NCBI GenBank assembly: GCA_023440825.1
Contig: JAEXRL010000001.1
Location: 62,001-126,000, forward strand
Source of the DNA: Pseudomonadota bacterium
GTDB lineage: Bacteria > Pseudomonadota > Gammaproteobacteria > Burkholderiales > Burkholderiaceae_B
DNA: 64,000 nucleotides
Direction of reading: 5' to 3'
Below are positions 44,605 to 53,393 of this stretch, piece by piece. Position 1 is the stretch's first letter, and the number at the start of each line of letters is the position of its first letter. The notes beneath the pieces are model-generated. The model did not search any database and was not told the DNA's origin. It saw only the letters and a program-made list of their open reading frames with translations. Position numbers and translations under genes: made by a program.

Positions 44605-45342
44605 ATGAGTAGTAAGGTAGCGTATGTAACTGGCGGGATGGGCGGCATAGGAACAGTAATTTGCCAGCGCTTGGCCAAAGATGGGTTTACGGTGGTGGCT
44701 GGTTGTGGTCCAAATCGTGATTATCAGAAATGGTTGGCGGAGCAAGCGGCTGAAGGCTACACCTTTCATGCGTCCTCAGGTAATGTGGCGTGCTGGGATT
44801 CAACAGTGGCCGCTTTCGAGAAAGTGCGTGCTGAGCATGGTCCGGTGTCTGTATTGGTGAACAATGCCGGTATTACGCGCGATGGTACGTTCCGTAAGAT
44901 GGGTTTAGAAGACTGGCGCAGTGTCATGGATACCAATCTTAATAGCTTGTTTAACGTTACTAAACAGGTTATCGATGATATGGTTAATAATCGTTGGGGA
45001 CGAATCATTAACATCAGCTCTGTGAATGGCCAGAAAGGGCAGTTTGGGCAAACCAACTACTCCACGGCCAAGGCTGGTTTACATGGTTTCACGATGGCGC
45101 TGGCTCAGGAGGTTGCGAGTCGAGGCGTCACTGTAAATACGGTGTCTCCGGGTTATATTGGTACCGATATGGTGCGTGCCATTCGTCCCGACGTATTAGA
45201 AAAGATTGTAGCCACCATACCGGTGGGGCGACTGGGCACGCCAGAAGAAATTGGCTCAATTATTGCGTGGCTAGCTTCCGAAGAGTCGGCCTTTGCGACT
45301 GGAGCAGATTTCTCGCTAAACGGCGGTTTGCACATGAGCTAA
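44605..45342 (+). CDS. phaB: Acetoacetyl-CoA reductase
   Basis: 245-residue short-chain dehydrogenase that reduces acetoacetyl-CoA to (R)-3-hydroxybutyryl-CoA with NADPH, supplying monomer to PhaC. Cofactor motif TGGMGGIGTVICQRLAKDG, NNAGITRDGTFRKM, catalytic serine in INISSVNGQKGQFGQTNYST and the YxxxK pair in NYSTAKAG are present; C-terminal TGADFSLNGGLHMS is typical. AGGAG precedes ATG. The usual phaA thiolase is not between phaC and phaB. Confidence 0.94.
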   Translation: MSSKVAYVTGGMGGIGTVICQRLAKDGFTVVAGCGPNRDYQKWLAEQAAEGYTFHASSGNVACWDSTVAAFEKVRAEHGPVSVLVNNAGITRDGTFRKMGLEDWRSVMDTNLNSLFNVTKQVIDDMVNNRWGRIINISSVNGQKGQFGQTNYSTAKAGLHGFTMALAQEVASRGVTVNTVSPGYIGTDMVRAIRPDVLEKIVATIPVGRLGTPEEIGSIIAWLASEESAFATGADFSLNGGLHMS

Positions 45343-45384
45343 CATTAGCAGCTACTGCTATTTTTTTTAGGGTAATAGAACAAC

Positions 45385-45933
45385 ATGGGTTCCCCTCGTC
45401 TGATTAAAAAGTATCCCAACCGTCGCTTATATGACACTCAGGCTAGTGCGTACATCACGCTAGTCGATGTCAAGCAACTGGTCTTGGATGGAGAAGAACT
45501 GTCGGTAATTGATGCGAAAACAAACGAGGATCTAACCCGTAGTATTTTGCTGCAAATTATTCTTGAAGAAGAAAGTGGGGGGCTTCCCATGTTTTCTACC
45601 CCTGTGCTGACGCAGATTATCCGTTTTTATGGCAATGCTTTGCAAGGCGTCATGGGCTCTTATCTGGAAAAGAACATCCAGACCTTCATGGAGGTTCAAG
45701 AGCGCATGACGGAGCAGTCTAAACAGGTATATGGTACGCAGTTTGGTACTGAGGCGTGGGCACAGTTTATGCAAGTACAGGCCCCCGTGTTGCAGTCAGT
45801 CATGAATAACTACATCGATCAAAGCAAAAATCTGTTCGTCCAAATGCAGGATCAGATGCAAGACCAGACACGGCATATGTTTTCGGTGTTTCCTTTTGCG
45901 CAGGCACCGGGTAAAAACGACAAAAAAGAGTAG
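45385..45933 (+). CDS. phaR: Polyhydroxyalkanoate synthesis repressor PhaR
   Basis: 182 residues. The N-terminal DNA-binding PHB_acc_N domain begins PRLIKKYPNRRLYDTQASAY, followed by PHB_acc repeats rich in Gln and Met (EVQERMTEQSKQVYG). PhaR binds both the phasin promoter and PHA granules, releasing repression as polymer forms. No phasin gene is seen here. Ends convergent with the next gene, 15 nt away. Confidence 0.94.
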   Translation: MGSPRLIKKYPNRRLYDTQASAYITLVDVKQLVLDGEELSVIDAKTNEDLTRSILLQIILEEESGGLPMFSTPVLTQIIRFYGNALQGVMGSYLEKNIQTFMEVQERMTEQSKQVYGTQFGTEAWAQFMQVQAPVLQSVMNNYIDQSKNLFVQMQDQMQDQTRHMFSVFPFAQAPGKNDKKE

Positions 45934-45948
45934 CCGCGCTATGGCAGC

Positions 45949-47082
45949 TTATTGTTCGTCTAACGGCTGTTTGTAGGGGCTATGGGCTTGCAGTAGCTCA
46001 GAGTATTCCTGAACGGCCGGTGTTTCTCTGTCAAGAAAGTCTTGGATGGCGGCCTCAAATTGTGGGTCAGCAATCCAGTGGGCAGAGTAAGTATTAACCG
46101 GTAGCAGACCCCGCGCGAGCTTATGCTCTCCTTGTGCACCACCTTCAAACTGCTGAATGCGGTGAGCAATGCAGTAATGAATAGCCTGTGTGTAACAGGT
46201 TTCGAAATGCAGTCCGGCCACATACTCCAGGCAGCCCCAGTAGCGTCCATAGAGTTTGTCTTGATCTTTTATGCATAATGCGCTGGCCAAGCTGTCAGCG
46301 TCTCTGTCGGCGATGATTAAGACCCATGCTTGTGGATCTGATGCAAACCAGCGCTGAAAAAATTCCAGGCTCAGGTAGGGCGTCTGCCCACGACTCAGAT
46401 ACGTTTGTGCGTAGCAGGTATAGAAAAACTCAATATCAGCCGCACAAATCTGTGTGCCGTTGAGGTGTCGGAAGCTAATGCCTGCTGTGTGTACTTTGCG
46501 ACTGTCTTGACGTAATTTTTTTCGTTTATCGCGTGTTAGCTTGCTTAAAAAACTCTCGAAGCACGGGTAGTTGTGGTTGTACCAATGAAATTGAACATTG
46601 GAGCGCAGCATAAAGCCAGCGTCTATGAGGGCCTGTTGGTCTGCCTCATCGGGGAACAGCACATGGAGTGATGCGATGTTTTGCTGTCGAGCAAGTTGGG
46701 TCAGTGCTAGAGCAAGCTGTCGTTTCAGTTCAGGCGTGGCGGCTAACAGTCTGGGACCGCTGACCGGGGTAAAGGGGATAGCCGCCAGCAGTTTGGGGTA
46801 ATAAGGCAGCCGATGTTGCGCATAAGCCTGCGCCCAGCCCTGATCAAATACGTACTCTCCTCGAGAGTGAGACTTCAGATACAGTGGCACAGCACCCATC
46901 AAGGTGCTGCCCTCGTGCATTAATAAGTAATTAATCCCCCATCCAGTAGAAGCGCTGGCGCAGTCAGTCTGTTCAAGGGCTAACAGGAAAGCGTGGCGGG
47001 TAAAGACATGCTGACTTAAGCGGTCCCACTCGCTGGCACTGACTTGTTTAAGGGAGTGGATAAGAGAAAAGGTAAGGGGCAC
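45949..47082 (-). CDS. FemAB/GNAT-like acyltransferase (DUF482, COG3146 type)
   Basis: 377 residues resembling the DUF482 peptidoglycan-recognition-like acyltransferases. Motifs typical of the group are visible: ALEQTDCASASTGWGINYLL, GAVPLYLKSHSRGEYVFDQG, WAQAYAQHRLPYYPKLLAAI, and QFEGGAQGEHKLARGLLPVN near the C-terminus. The fold is two GNAT-like domains; substrate and physiological role are not established. Cytoplasmic, no signal peptide. No operon partner; it marks the left boundary of the accessory region that follows. Confidence 0.85.
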   Translation of the reverse strand: MPLTFSLIHSLKQVSASEWDRLSQHVFTRHAFLLALEQTDCASASTGWGINYLLMHEGSTLMGAVPLYLKSHSRGEYVFDQGWAQAYAQHRLPYYPKLLAAIPFTPVSGPRLLAATPELKRQLALALTQLARQQNIASLHVLFPDEADQQALIDAGFMLRSNVQFHWYNHNYPCFESFLSKLTRDKRKKLRQDSRKVHTAGISFRHLNGTQICAADIEFFYTCYAQTYLSRGQTPYLSLEFFQRWFASDPQAWVLIIADRDADSLASALCIKDQDKLYGRYWGCLEYVAGLHFETCYTQAIHYCIAHRIQQFEGGAQGEHKLARGLLPVNTYSAHWIADPQFEAAIQDFLDRETPAVQEYSELLQAHSPYKQPLDEQ

Positions 47083-47282
47083 AGTAAAAGCGTAGAGGTG
47101 ACTAAGGGAGTCGTCAGTATAAAGTAGCTGCTTGTTTCAACATAAACTGACGGGTGTTTTGCCTATCGCAAGGCTAGGGCACCACCAGGTTCATGGTGTA
47201 TGCCTAGCGTCGTCGTACAGCGTGTCGAGTTTTTATCGATCAGCTTTAGCTTTATTGAGATCAGAGTTAAAACTCATGCCTG

Positions 47283-49025
47283 TTATCTTCTTTCTAGACT
47301 GTGTTGCTTTAACTTTGCGTACAGAGTTGGCCTACTTAAGCCGAGTATATCGGCGGTTTTTGTGATGTTGAAATCGGTTGAGTTCAGAGTGTGAGCAATG
47401 GCATAACGCTCCCATTCTTTCATCGAAAGAAGTGTATCTTCTGCGTTACTAGCCATAATAAAATCGTTATTACTAGGGGCTCCAGTAAGCCACGTAACAG
47501 GTATGGTTTCCACGACACTTGCCTCACTGAGGCTTACCAAGCGTTCGATGATGTTTTGTAGCTGACGCACGTTTCCAGGCCAGCTATAAGATGTTAATTG
47601 ATCCATGGCATGTGCACTGAGCTCTATTAATGGGCGCATAGCACGTTTGCAGTAGTTGTCTAGAAACTGCTTTGTGAGTATGGCAATATCTCCGGCACGA
47701 TCACGTAAGGCAGGTATTTCAATGTCTATGACGCTAAGGCGATAAAAAAGGTCTTCCCGGAACGAACCTTCCTCTACCATTTTTTTAAGTCGTACATTAG
47801 ATGCAGCAATGATGCGCACATCTATCGGCGTACTGCTAGCAGCGCCAATACGCAATACGCGTTTTTCTTGGAGTACACGTAAAAGTTTCACTTGTACTTC
47901 AAGTGGCATTTCCGCTATTTCATCCAAAAACAATGTTCCGCCAGAGGCAAGTTCAAATTTACCTGGTCGCCCTGCCGTATCTGCGCCCGTGAAGCTGCCA
48001 GCGGTATATCCGAACAGCTCACTTTCTACTAAATCACGTGGTATGGCAGCGCAATTGATAGCGATAAACGGTCCTTCACTTCGCGGTCCATGGCTGTGTA
48101 TGGCTTGAGCAAAAAGCTCCTTGCCAGTACCACTCTCACCGTATAGCACTATATTGGTGTCTGATTTACTGGCTTTTTGGCCTGAGCTTATTGCTAGCTT
48201 TAGTGTGTCGGAGTCACCTAGTAAATCATCGAAACTGTATAGCGGCCTGTCCATCATCATTTTATAGGACAGTTTTTTGACCCGTTCAATACGTCTAAAT
48301 GTGTTCACTACAGAAACTATTTCTCCTTTTTCGTCCCGTACGGGTAGGGCGGTATCGATAATATGCAGGCTCAGTGAAGGTGACTCGATCTGATGCTCTC
48401 TGTCTATATAGCCTTTACCCTCAGTAAATACATGATTAATTATGGGTGTGAAGTCTAGGACTTCTGATATAGGCCTTCCTATACTAGTACGCATATTGAT
48501 ATTTAGAAGTTGCGCAGCTGGCACATTGCAATATTGCAATATGCCATGCTTATCAAGTACTAATAAGCCATCTGAAATATGATTGATTATTGCTTCTTGC
48601 TGCAAAACAGTGACGTGTGCTCTACGTAGTTTTTCACCGTCTTTGACGTGGTCCTCAATCAAGTTAGCTGCAATTTTACAGAATGCAAAGAGCTCTAGGC
48701 TGCTAGCTTTCTTGTTGCTCTGTGTGACTAAGCACCTCAGTTTTGATTCTGTACTTGCTGCTATATGTATTGCAGCGGTTAATAAAGAAGTATCAGTGTC
48801 TTTCGTGTCAATGAGAACAGGCTCATAGTGCTTGCTCGATAAAATTTCATTAAAAAATAAAATTTCCTGCATGCTCTGATCGGTAGATAGGTAGCCATCT
48901 GTTTCAGCCCGGTGACACAATATATTTCCATCATTATCAAGCAAATATATATTGAATTCACCATCTAGCATGTGCTTAAGATAGCGCTCAACAACTTTGC
49001 TTAATACTTCTGACAAGCAGCCCAT
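47283..49025 (-). CDS. Sigma-54-dependent enhancer-binding activator of the TRAP operon
   Basis: 580 residues. N-terminal sensor (about 1-140) of unrecognised family, beginning LSKVVERYLKHMLDGEFNIY; a PAS-like domain (about 150-245, ISDGLLVLDKHGILQYCN); an AAA+ sigma-54 interaction domain (about 268-495) with Walker A GESGTGKELF, sigma-54 contact loop GSFTGA in place of GAFTGA, Walker B GGTLFLDEIAEM and arginine-finger segment FREDLFYRL; and a C-terminal Fis-type helix (TKTADILGLSRPTLYAKLKQ). No receiver domain, so it likely senses a ligand. Divergent from the TRAP/CoA-ligase/rpoN operon, which it most probably activates. Confidence 0.92.
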   Translation of the reverse strand: MGCLSEVLSKVVERYLKHMLDGEFNIYLLDNDGNILCHRAETDGYLSTDQSMQEILFFNEILSSKHYEPVLIDTKDTDTSLLTAAIHIAASTESKLRCLVTQSNKKASSLELFAFCKIAANLIEDHVKDGEKLRRAHVTVLQQEAIINHISDGLLVLDKHGILQYCNVPAAQLLNINMRTSIGRPISEVLDFTPIINHVFTEGKGYIDREHQIESPSLSLHIIDTALPVRDEKGEIVSVVNTFRRIERVKKLSYKMMMDRPLYSFDDLLGDSDTLKLAISSGQKASKSDTNIVLYGESGTGKELFAQAIHSHGPRSEGPFIAINCAAIPRDLVESELFGYTAGSFTGADTAGRPGKFELASGGTLFLDEIAEMPLEVQVKLLRVLQEKRVLRIGAASSTPIDVRIIAASNVRLKKMVEEGSFREDLFYRLSVIDIEIPALRDRAGDIAILTKQFLDNYCKRAMRPLIELSAHAMDQLTSYSWPGNVRQLQNIIERLVSLSEASVVETIPVTWLTGAPSNNDFIMASNAEDTLLSMKEWERYAIAHTLNSTDFNITKTADILGLSRPTLYAKLKQHSLERR

Positions 49026-49052
49026 AAAAAAGCTCGATTGATTGAAAAAAAA

Positions 49053-49098
49053 TTTTACAGTGTAAAAATATTTAACGTTAATTAATTTTACGCTAAAA
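49053..49098. promoter_or_regulatory. Three spaced inverted repeats upstream of dctP
   Basis: TTTTACAGTGTAAAA (49053-49067), TTAACGTTAA (49072-49081) and TTTTACGCTAAAA (49086-49098). Centres are about 16 nt apart. They lie roughly 80-125 nt before the predicted start of the dctP operon, suiting binding sites of the divergent activator. Confidence 0.5.
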
Positions 49099-49152
49099 GT
49101 CGAGTGAATATAAAGTGGTTATTTATCAATAGCTTATGTTTTTGTGTTTATG

Positions 49153-49168
49153 TTGGCATGAGTTTGCG
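49153..49168 (+). promoter_or_regulatory. -24/-12-like sigma-54 element of the dctP operon, spacer one base short
   Basis: TTGGCATGAGTTTGCG has the TGGCATG and TTTGC parts of a sigma-54 promoter, but only 9 nt separate GG from GC; the standard is 10. It is the best match between the divergent genes. The start would be near 49179, 82 nt before the dctP ATG. Confidence 0.4.
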
Positions 49169-49260
49169 TTAGTGGCTGTAAGAGCACAGTAAGCGTTTGG
49201 CTAATCAGTCTCATGATTGCTTGCTACTTATAACTAAAAACGACTACTCAGGAGATAAGC

Positions 49261-50295
49261 ATGTATCACAAAATTGTCCGTAAATACGGTCTTGCCTTTG
49301 CGTTGTCTGGTGCATTAAGTATGACTGCCATTAGTCCAAATGTACACGCTGAACAGAAGTACAACTGGAAAATAAGTCAGGGTATTGCAGAAGATCATCC
49401 TGCGGCTGAGCGTGCAAAACAGTTCGCAGATTTGGTAGGTAAGCGTAGCAATGGGCGCTTCAATGTTAAGTATTATCCATCGGGTGTTTTGGGTGATTGG
49501 TCGGAGCAGATAGAAGCCAATCGTATGGGAACGCTTGAATTCAGTCTGAATGCAGGCTCAACCACTTACGATAAACGTCTGAACCTGACATTTATGCCTT
49601 ATATGTTCCGTACTTGGGAGCAAGTGCGTGACGCAAGCACCGCCGATGGTTGGCTGATGCCTCTATTTGACGAGTTGTACGGTCAGGTAGGGATGAAGGT
49701 GCTCGGGGTTTATTTGAACGCCTGGGGGGGGATGGCCTTTACGGATCGTGTCAAGCATATCGCTAAAACTCCTGACTCATTCAAAGGCATCAAGATACGA
49801 ACGCCACCTATCTTGATCTTTGAAAGCTACATGCCCTCTCTCGGATTTATCTCTACGCCTATCGCGTTTTCTGAAACATACAGCGCCTTACAGACTGGCG
49901 TCGTGAATGCTCGATCTGCGGCGCCAGCTGTAGAGGCATATGTGATGCGTGATGCCTTGGACTATTGGGTAGAGACGCGCGATAACTTTGAATACTGGTT
50001 TTTAACGGTTAATGCTGCGAAGTGGAAGGCGCTATCGAGTGAAGATCAAGCCCTACTGCAAGAAGTCGCTAATGAAGTGATGAACGAACAGGCAATGCAA
50101 GCGGAGCAGGATGAGTTGAAGTTTAAGCAGCAGCTTATTGATGCTGGTATTGACGTTCACGAGCTAACTCAAGACGAATGGGAGCAGTCAGCGAGAATTG
50201 TGCGTGATGAGGTATGGCCAATTATTGAAAAAGAACTGCTTGGCGTGGAGCTTATGCAGACTGTACGCGATAACGTGCCTTCTTTAAGCAAGTAA
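49261..50295 (+). CDS. dctP: TRAP transporter solute-binding protein, DctP family
   Basis: 344 residues with a Sec signal peptide (basic start, hydrophobic YGLAFALSGALSMTAISP, cleavage near NVHA-EQ at about residue 31). Periplasmic receptor of a TRAP importer. The segment GIKIRTPPILIFESYMPSLG contains the conserved arginine that usually binds the ligand carboxylate, so an organic acid is likely; SALQTGVVNARSAAPAVEAY is the family signature with a changed ending. AGGAG precedes ATG. First gene of an operon of six, with 3 nt to dctQ. Confidence 0.93.
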   Translation: MYHKIVRKYGLAFALSGALSMTAISPNVHAEQKYNWKISQGIAEDHPAAERAKQFADLVGKRSNGRFNVKYYPSGVLGDWSEQIEANRMGTLEFSLNAGSTTYDKRLNLTFMPYMFRTWEQVRDASTADGWLMPLFDELYGQVGMKVLGVYLNAWGGMAFTDRVKHIAKTPDSFKGIKIRTPPILIFESYMPSLGFISTPIAFSETYSALQTGVVNARSAAPAVEAYVMRDALDYWVETRDNFEYWFLTVNAAKWKALSSEDQALLQEVANEVMNEQAMQAEQDELKFKQQLIDAGIDVHELTQDEWEQSARIVRDEVWPIIEKELLGVELMQTVRDNVPSLSK

Positions 50296-50298
50296 GAC

Positions 50299-50787
50299 AT
50301 GACTAGTTTTGTGAGAGTCATCGTCAGGGCCTGCCTGGCGTTGGGTGGCGCCGCCATTTTACTGATACTAGTAACGCAGGTGGTACTTCGTTATGTTTTT
50401 CAGTGGCCCATATTTGGTGCGGAAGAGCTGGCACGCATAATTGCTATGTGGGTGTATTTTATTGCTGGAGCTTATGCGCTGGCTGTTAATCAGCATATAT
50501 GCGCCGACATACGCGGGTTGATTTCCATGCCCGCTATGTTGACTAAGGTGTTGGACATAATCGTTCACACAGCAATTACTTTAGCTAGCATATTACTCGC
50601 ATGGTTATGTTTTGATTATGCGTGGTGGGTATACGAAAGCAAAGAGTTAACCCCAGGGCTTTGGTGGCCACGCTATATCCTGGTTTCTGCTTCGGCTGTG
50701 GGCAATATCGCATTATCGTGTATTGCATTTTTGCAATTAGTACGGCAGGTTTATCTGTCGATTTCTAATAAGGGAGAGTCCTTGTAA
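50299..50787 (+). CDS. dctQ: TRAP transporter small permease, DctQ family
   Basis: 162 residues with four hydrophobic helices (LGGAAILLILVTQVVLRYVF, IIAMWVYFIAGAYALAV, HTAITLASILLAWLCFDYAW, YILVSASAVGNIALSCIAFL). The motif FGAEELARIIAMWVYFIGA-like (here FGAEELARIIAMWVYFIAGA) is typical. It partners DctM. The stop overlaps the dctM start (TAATG). Confidence 0.92.
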   Translation: MTSFVRVIVRACLALGGAAILLILVTQVVLRYVFQWPIFGAEELARIIAMWVYFIAGAYALAVNQHICADIRGLISMPAMLTKVLDIIVHTAITLASILLAWLCFDYAWWVYESKELTPGLWWPRYILVSASAVGNIALSCIAFLQLVRQVYLSISNKGESL

Positions 50788-52088
50788 TGGAAATTACTAT
50801 TTTCCTTGCTCTCACCGTTGCACTAATGCTTATTGGTGTGCCGGTAGTATTTGCTTTTACTCTAGGGGGCATAGTTTATGCCAGCATGGCAGGTGTTGAG
50901 TTAAGCACATTAATGCCTGCTGCCGTGCGCTCTATAGATTCTTTTACTTTGTTAGCCTTGCCCATGTTTATCCTGTTGGGGGCGCTCATGCGTGATGCCA
51001 ATCTATCTACTCGCATGATAGAGCTATCAAAGGCATTGGTAGGCAGATTTGCAGGCGGGCTAGGGGCGGTCACAATTTTGAGCTGTGCCATATTTGGCGC
51101 TATCTCCGGATCTGCATCTGCTGCCATTACGTCAATCGGCGCAACCATGATTCCTGAATTGGAGCGTGATGGTTATACAAAAGGTTATGCAACTGGTTTG
51201 GTTGCCGCGTCTTCTTTATTGTCATTGATGATTCCTCCTAGCATACCGATGATTATTTTTGCCATGACGGCGCGAATATCTATCAAGGATGCTTTTTTAA
51301 GTACTGTTGTGCCAGCAATTTTGGTAATTATTCTGTACGGAATCATTAACTATTTCTGGATGCGAAAATATAAACCTAAAAAGCTAACAAAATCATTTGA
51401 AATAAATGACACTGAGAATAAGGCTTTTATATGGACTTCATTTAAAAAGTCTGCATTAGCATTGCTTTTGCCAATTGTTGTTCTAGGGGGGATATATGGC
51501 GGTGTGTTTACTGCTACCGAGGCCGCTGCTGTTGGATGTTTTTTTGCGATATTAATCGGCACACTTGCATATAGAACCTTGTCTTGTGGGCAGTTGTACA
51601 AGGGCTTATGGGAATCTATGCTTTTGGCAGGCGCTATAGTTTTACTGCTTTTTGTAATAACTATCATTGGTAGAGTTATGGTGCTTGACGGAGTGCCACA
51701 GGCCTTAGCTGAAGTAATTACTGACTTTACAGATAGCAAATGGAAAGCCTTGCTTCTCATTAACCTCATATTGTTGATTATGGGCATGCTGGTCGACGAT
51801 ATATCAGGAAATATTTTATCTGCCTCGTTAATTATGCCGGTAGCAATTTCGCTAGGCGTGGATCCAGTTCACTTTGCAGCTATTTCTGTACTGAATCTAT
51901 CTTTAGGCAATCTTACGCCACCCGTAGCACCTATGCTTTACTTGGCAGGTATGGTGCATGGGAAAACTCCTGTTTATCAATATATTAAGCCAACAATGGT
52001 GTTCTTAATATTTGGGGCTCTTCCTGTAGTGTTGGCCGTTACCTTTATACCTTTTCTATCACTGGGTTTAGTGGAGTTGTTTCGATGA
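50787..52088 (+). CDS. dctM: TRAP transporter large permease, DctM family
   Basis: 433 residues with about 12 hydrophobic helices. It forms the sodium-driven channel part of the importer. Family segments: LLALPMFILLGALMRDANLS, AIFGAISGSASAAITSIG, LMIPPSIPMIIFAMTARIS, TEAAAVGCFFAILIGTL, and LNLSLGNLTPPVAPMLYLAG near the C-terminus. Overlaps the CoA ligase gene by 4 nt (ATGA). Coding DNA looks A/T-richer than the flanking housekeeping genes. Confidence 0.94.
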   Translation: MEITIFLALTVALMLIGVPVVFAFTLGGIVYASMAGVELSTLMPAAVRSIDSFTLLALPMFILLGALMRDANLSTRMIELSKALVGRFAGGLGAVTILSCAIFGAISGSASAAITSIGATMIPELERDGYTKGYATGLVAASSLLSLMIPPSIPMIIFAMTARISIKDAFLSTVVPAILVIILYGIINYFWMRKYKPKKLTKSFEINDTENKAFIWTSFKKSALALLLPIVVLGGIYGGVFTATEAAAVGCFFAILIGTLAYRTLSCGQLYKGLWESMLLAGAIVLLLFVITIIGRVMVLDGVPQALAEVITDFTDSKWKALLLINLILLIMGMLVDDISGNILSASLIMPVAISLGVDPVHFAAISVLNLSLGNLTPPVAPMLYLAGMVHGKTPVYQYIKPTMVFLIFGALPVVLAVTFIPFLSLGLVELFR

Positions 52089-53392
52089 GTATGTTACATC
52101 CTGAGTTTGAAACCCTGTCTCAGACCGAAATCCGTAGGCTTCAGGATAATTTATGGCGTCACCAGTGGGAGTATGTGAGGCATCGATCTGAGTTTTATAA
52201 GAATAAATTTGGGCAATTGATAAGCGGTAAAAATACTTTTCTAGAAAATCTTGAAGAGCTTCCTTTTACAGAGAAAGATGAATTGCGGATAAGTCAGGAG
52301 GGAACTTATCCATATGGCGATTACATAGCGTGTGAGAGTGACAAGGTAGCGCGTATTCAAATAACCTCGGGAACTACTGGAAAACCATTAATTCTTGCAA
52401 ATACTCGTGATGACCTCAGTTGGATTTCACGCATAGGTGGACGGGCGTTTTATGCCTCAGGCTTACGCCCGAATGATAGGGTAGTGCATTGTCTTAACTA
52501 TTGTCTTTGGACAGGGGGCCTGACTGATCACCTAAACCTAGAAGCTGCTGGTGCGAGTGTTGTGCCCTTTGGTGTTGGTAATGTGGATCAGCTTTTGGAC
52601 ACAATTCTTGATCTTAAAATTACTGCCATTTCATGTACCCCATCTTATCCTGCGTTATTGGAACAACGCCTTGAGCAACGGGGCCTTAAGCCTAAAGACT
52701 TGGGTTTAAAGTTGGCTTTGTTTGGAGGCGAGCCAGGGCTTGATGATGTGAATTTTAGAACAAAGCTGGAAAATACCTGGGGGTTTGCTGTTCGTAATGC
52801 TAACTATGGTATGTCAGAGGTCATGAGCATATTAGCTAGCCAGACGGCTACGTCAAATGACTTATGTTTTCATGCTTCGGACGCTGTATTTGTAGAGTTA
52901 ATTGATGCTGATGGTACTAGCCTGCCAATTGTGGAGGGTAATACTGGTGAGTTGGTTTGTACTCATCTGCGCAAAGAATGTCAGCCTTTAATTCGTTACA
53001 GGACGCGTGACCTGATTACGATTACTCAATCTGAGCCTTCTTTATCAGGTAGGTCCAGTTGGCGTTTTCGCGTGGTGGGTCGTGCAGACGATATGTTTAA
53101 CGTTCGTGGTGTAAACGTATTTCCGGGCGCTATCCAAAGAATAATCCGAGAGCATTCTGATATATCGACAGGTGAGTTTCGGATTCAGCTTGTGGGTAAA
53201 GGTCCTTGGGATTACATCTCACTTAAGGTGGAAGCCGCGAGAGATTTATCCGAAAACCAATGGAATGGTGCTATTTCCTCTTTGGAAAAATCAATTAAAA
53301 AGATAATCGGAGCTACGGCAAAAATTACGTTAATACCCGCTGACACCTTGCCACGCACGGCTGGGAAAACCCAACTCATAGAAAGGACATAG
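52085..53392 (+). CDS. Acyl-CoA ligase of the phenylacetate-CoA ligase (PaaK) family
   Basis: 435 residues, the usual PaaK length. It activates a carboxylic acid to its CoA thioester via an acyl-adenylate. N-terminal WRHQWEYVRHRSEFYKNKF, ATP-binding loop QITSGTTGKPLILANTRDD (about residue 92), adenylate-binding NYGMSEVMSILASQ (about 239), RYRTRDLITI, and the C-terminal hinge RADDMFNVRGVNVFPGAIQR are present. The substrate is unknown; an aromatic or unsaturated acid imported by the TRAP system encoded upstream is likely. It is separated by 1 nt from the enoyl-CoA hydratase. Confidence 0.9.
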   Translation: MSMLHPEFETLSQTEIRRLQDNLWRHQWEYVRHRSEFYKNKFGQLISGKNTFLENLEELPFTEKDELRISQEGTYPYGDYIACESDKVARIQITSGTTGKPLILANTRDDLSWISRIGGRAFYASGLRPNDRVVHCLNYCLWTGGLTDHLNLEAAGASVVPFGVGNVDQLLDTILDLKITAISCTPSYPALLEQRLEQRGLKPKDLGLKLALFGGEPGLDDVNFRTKLENTWGFAVRNANYGMSEVMSILASQTATSNDLCFHASDAVFVELIDADGTSLPIVEGNTGELVCTHLRKECQPLIRYRTRDLITITQSEPSLSGRSSWRFRVVGRADDMFNVRGVNVFPGAIQRIIREHSDISTGEFRIQLVGKGPWDYISLKVEAARDLSENQWNGAISSLEKSIKKIIGATAKITLIPADTLPRTAGKTQLIERT

Positions 53393-53393
53393 C

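Noticed and set aside
49026..49260. Other -24/-12-like strings (AGTGGCTGTAAGAGCAC, TTTGGCTAATCAGTC) upstream of dctP
   Set aside because: Neither has a GC at a workable distance from its GG; both are poorer than the element at 49153-49168.
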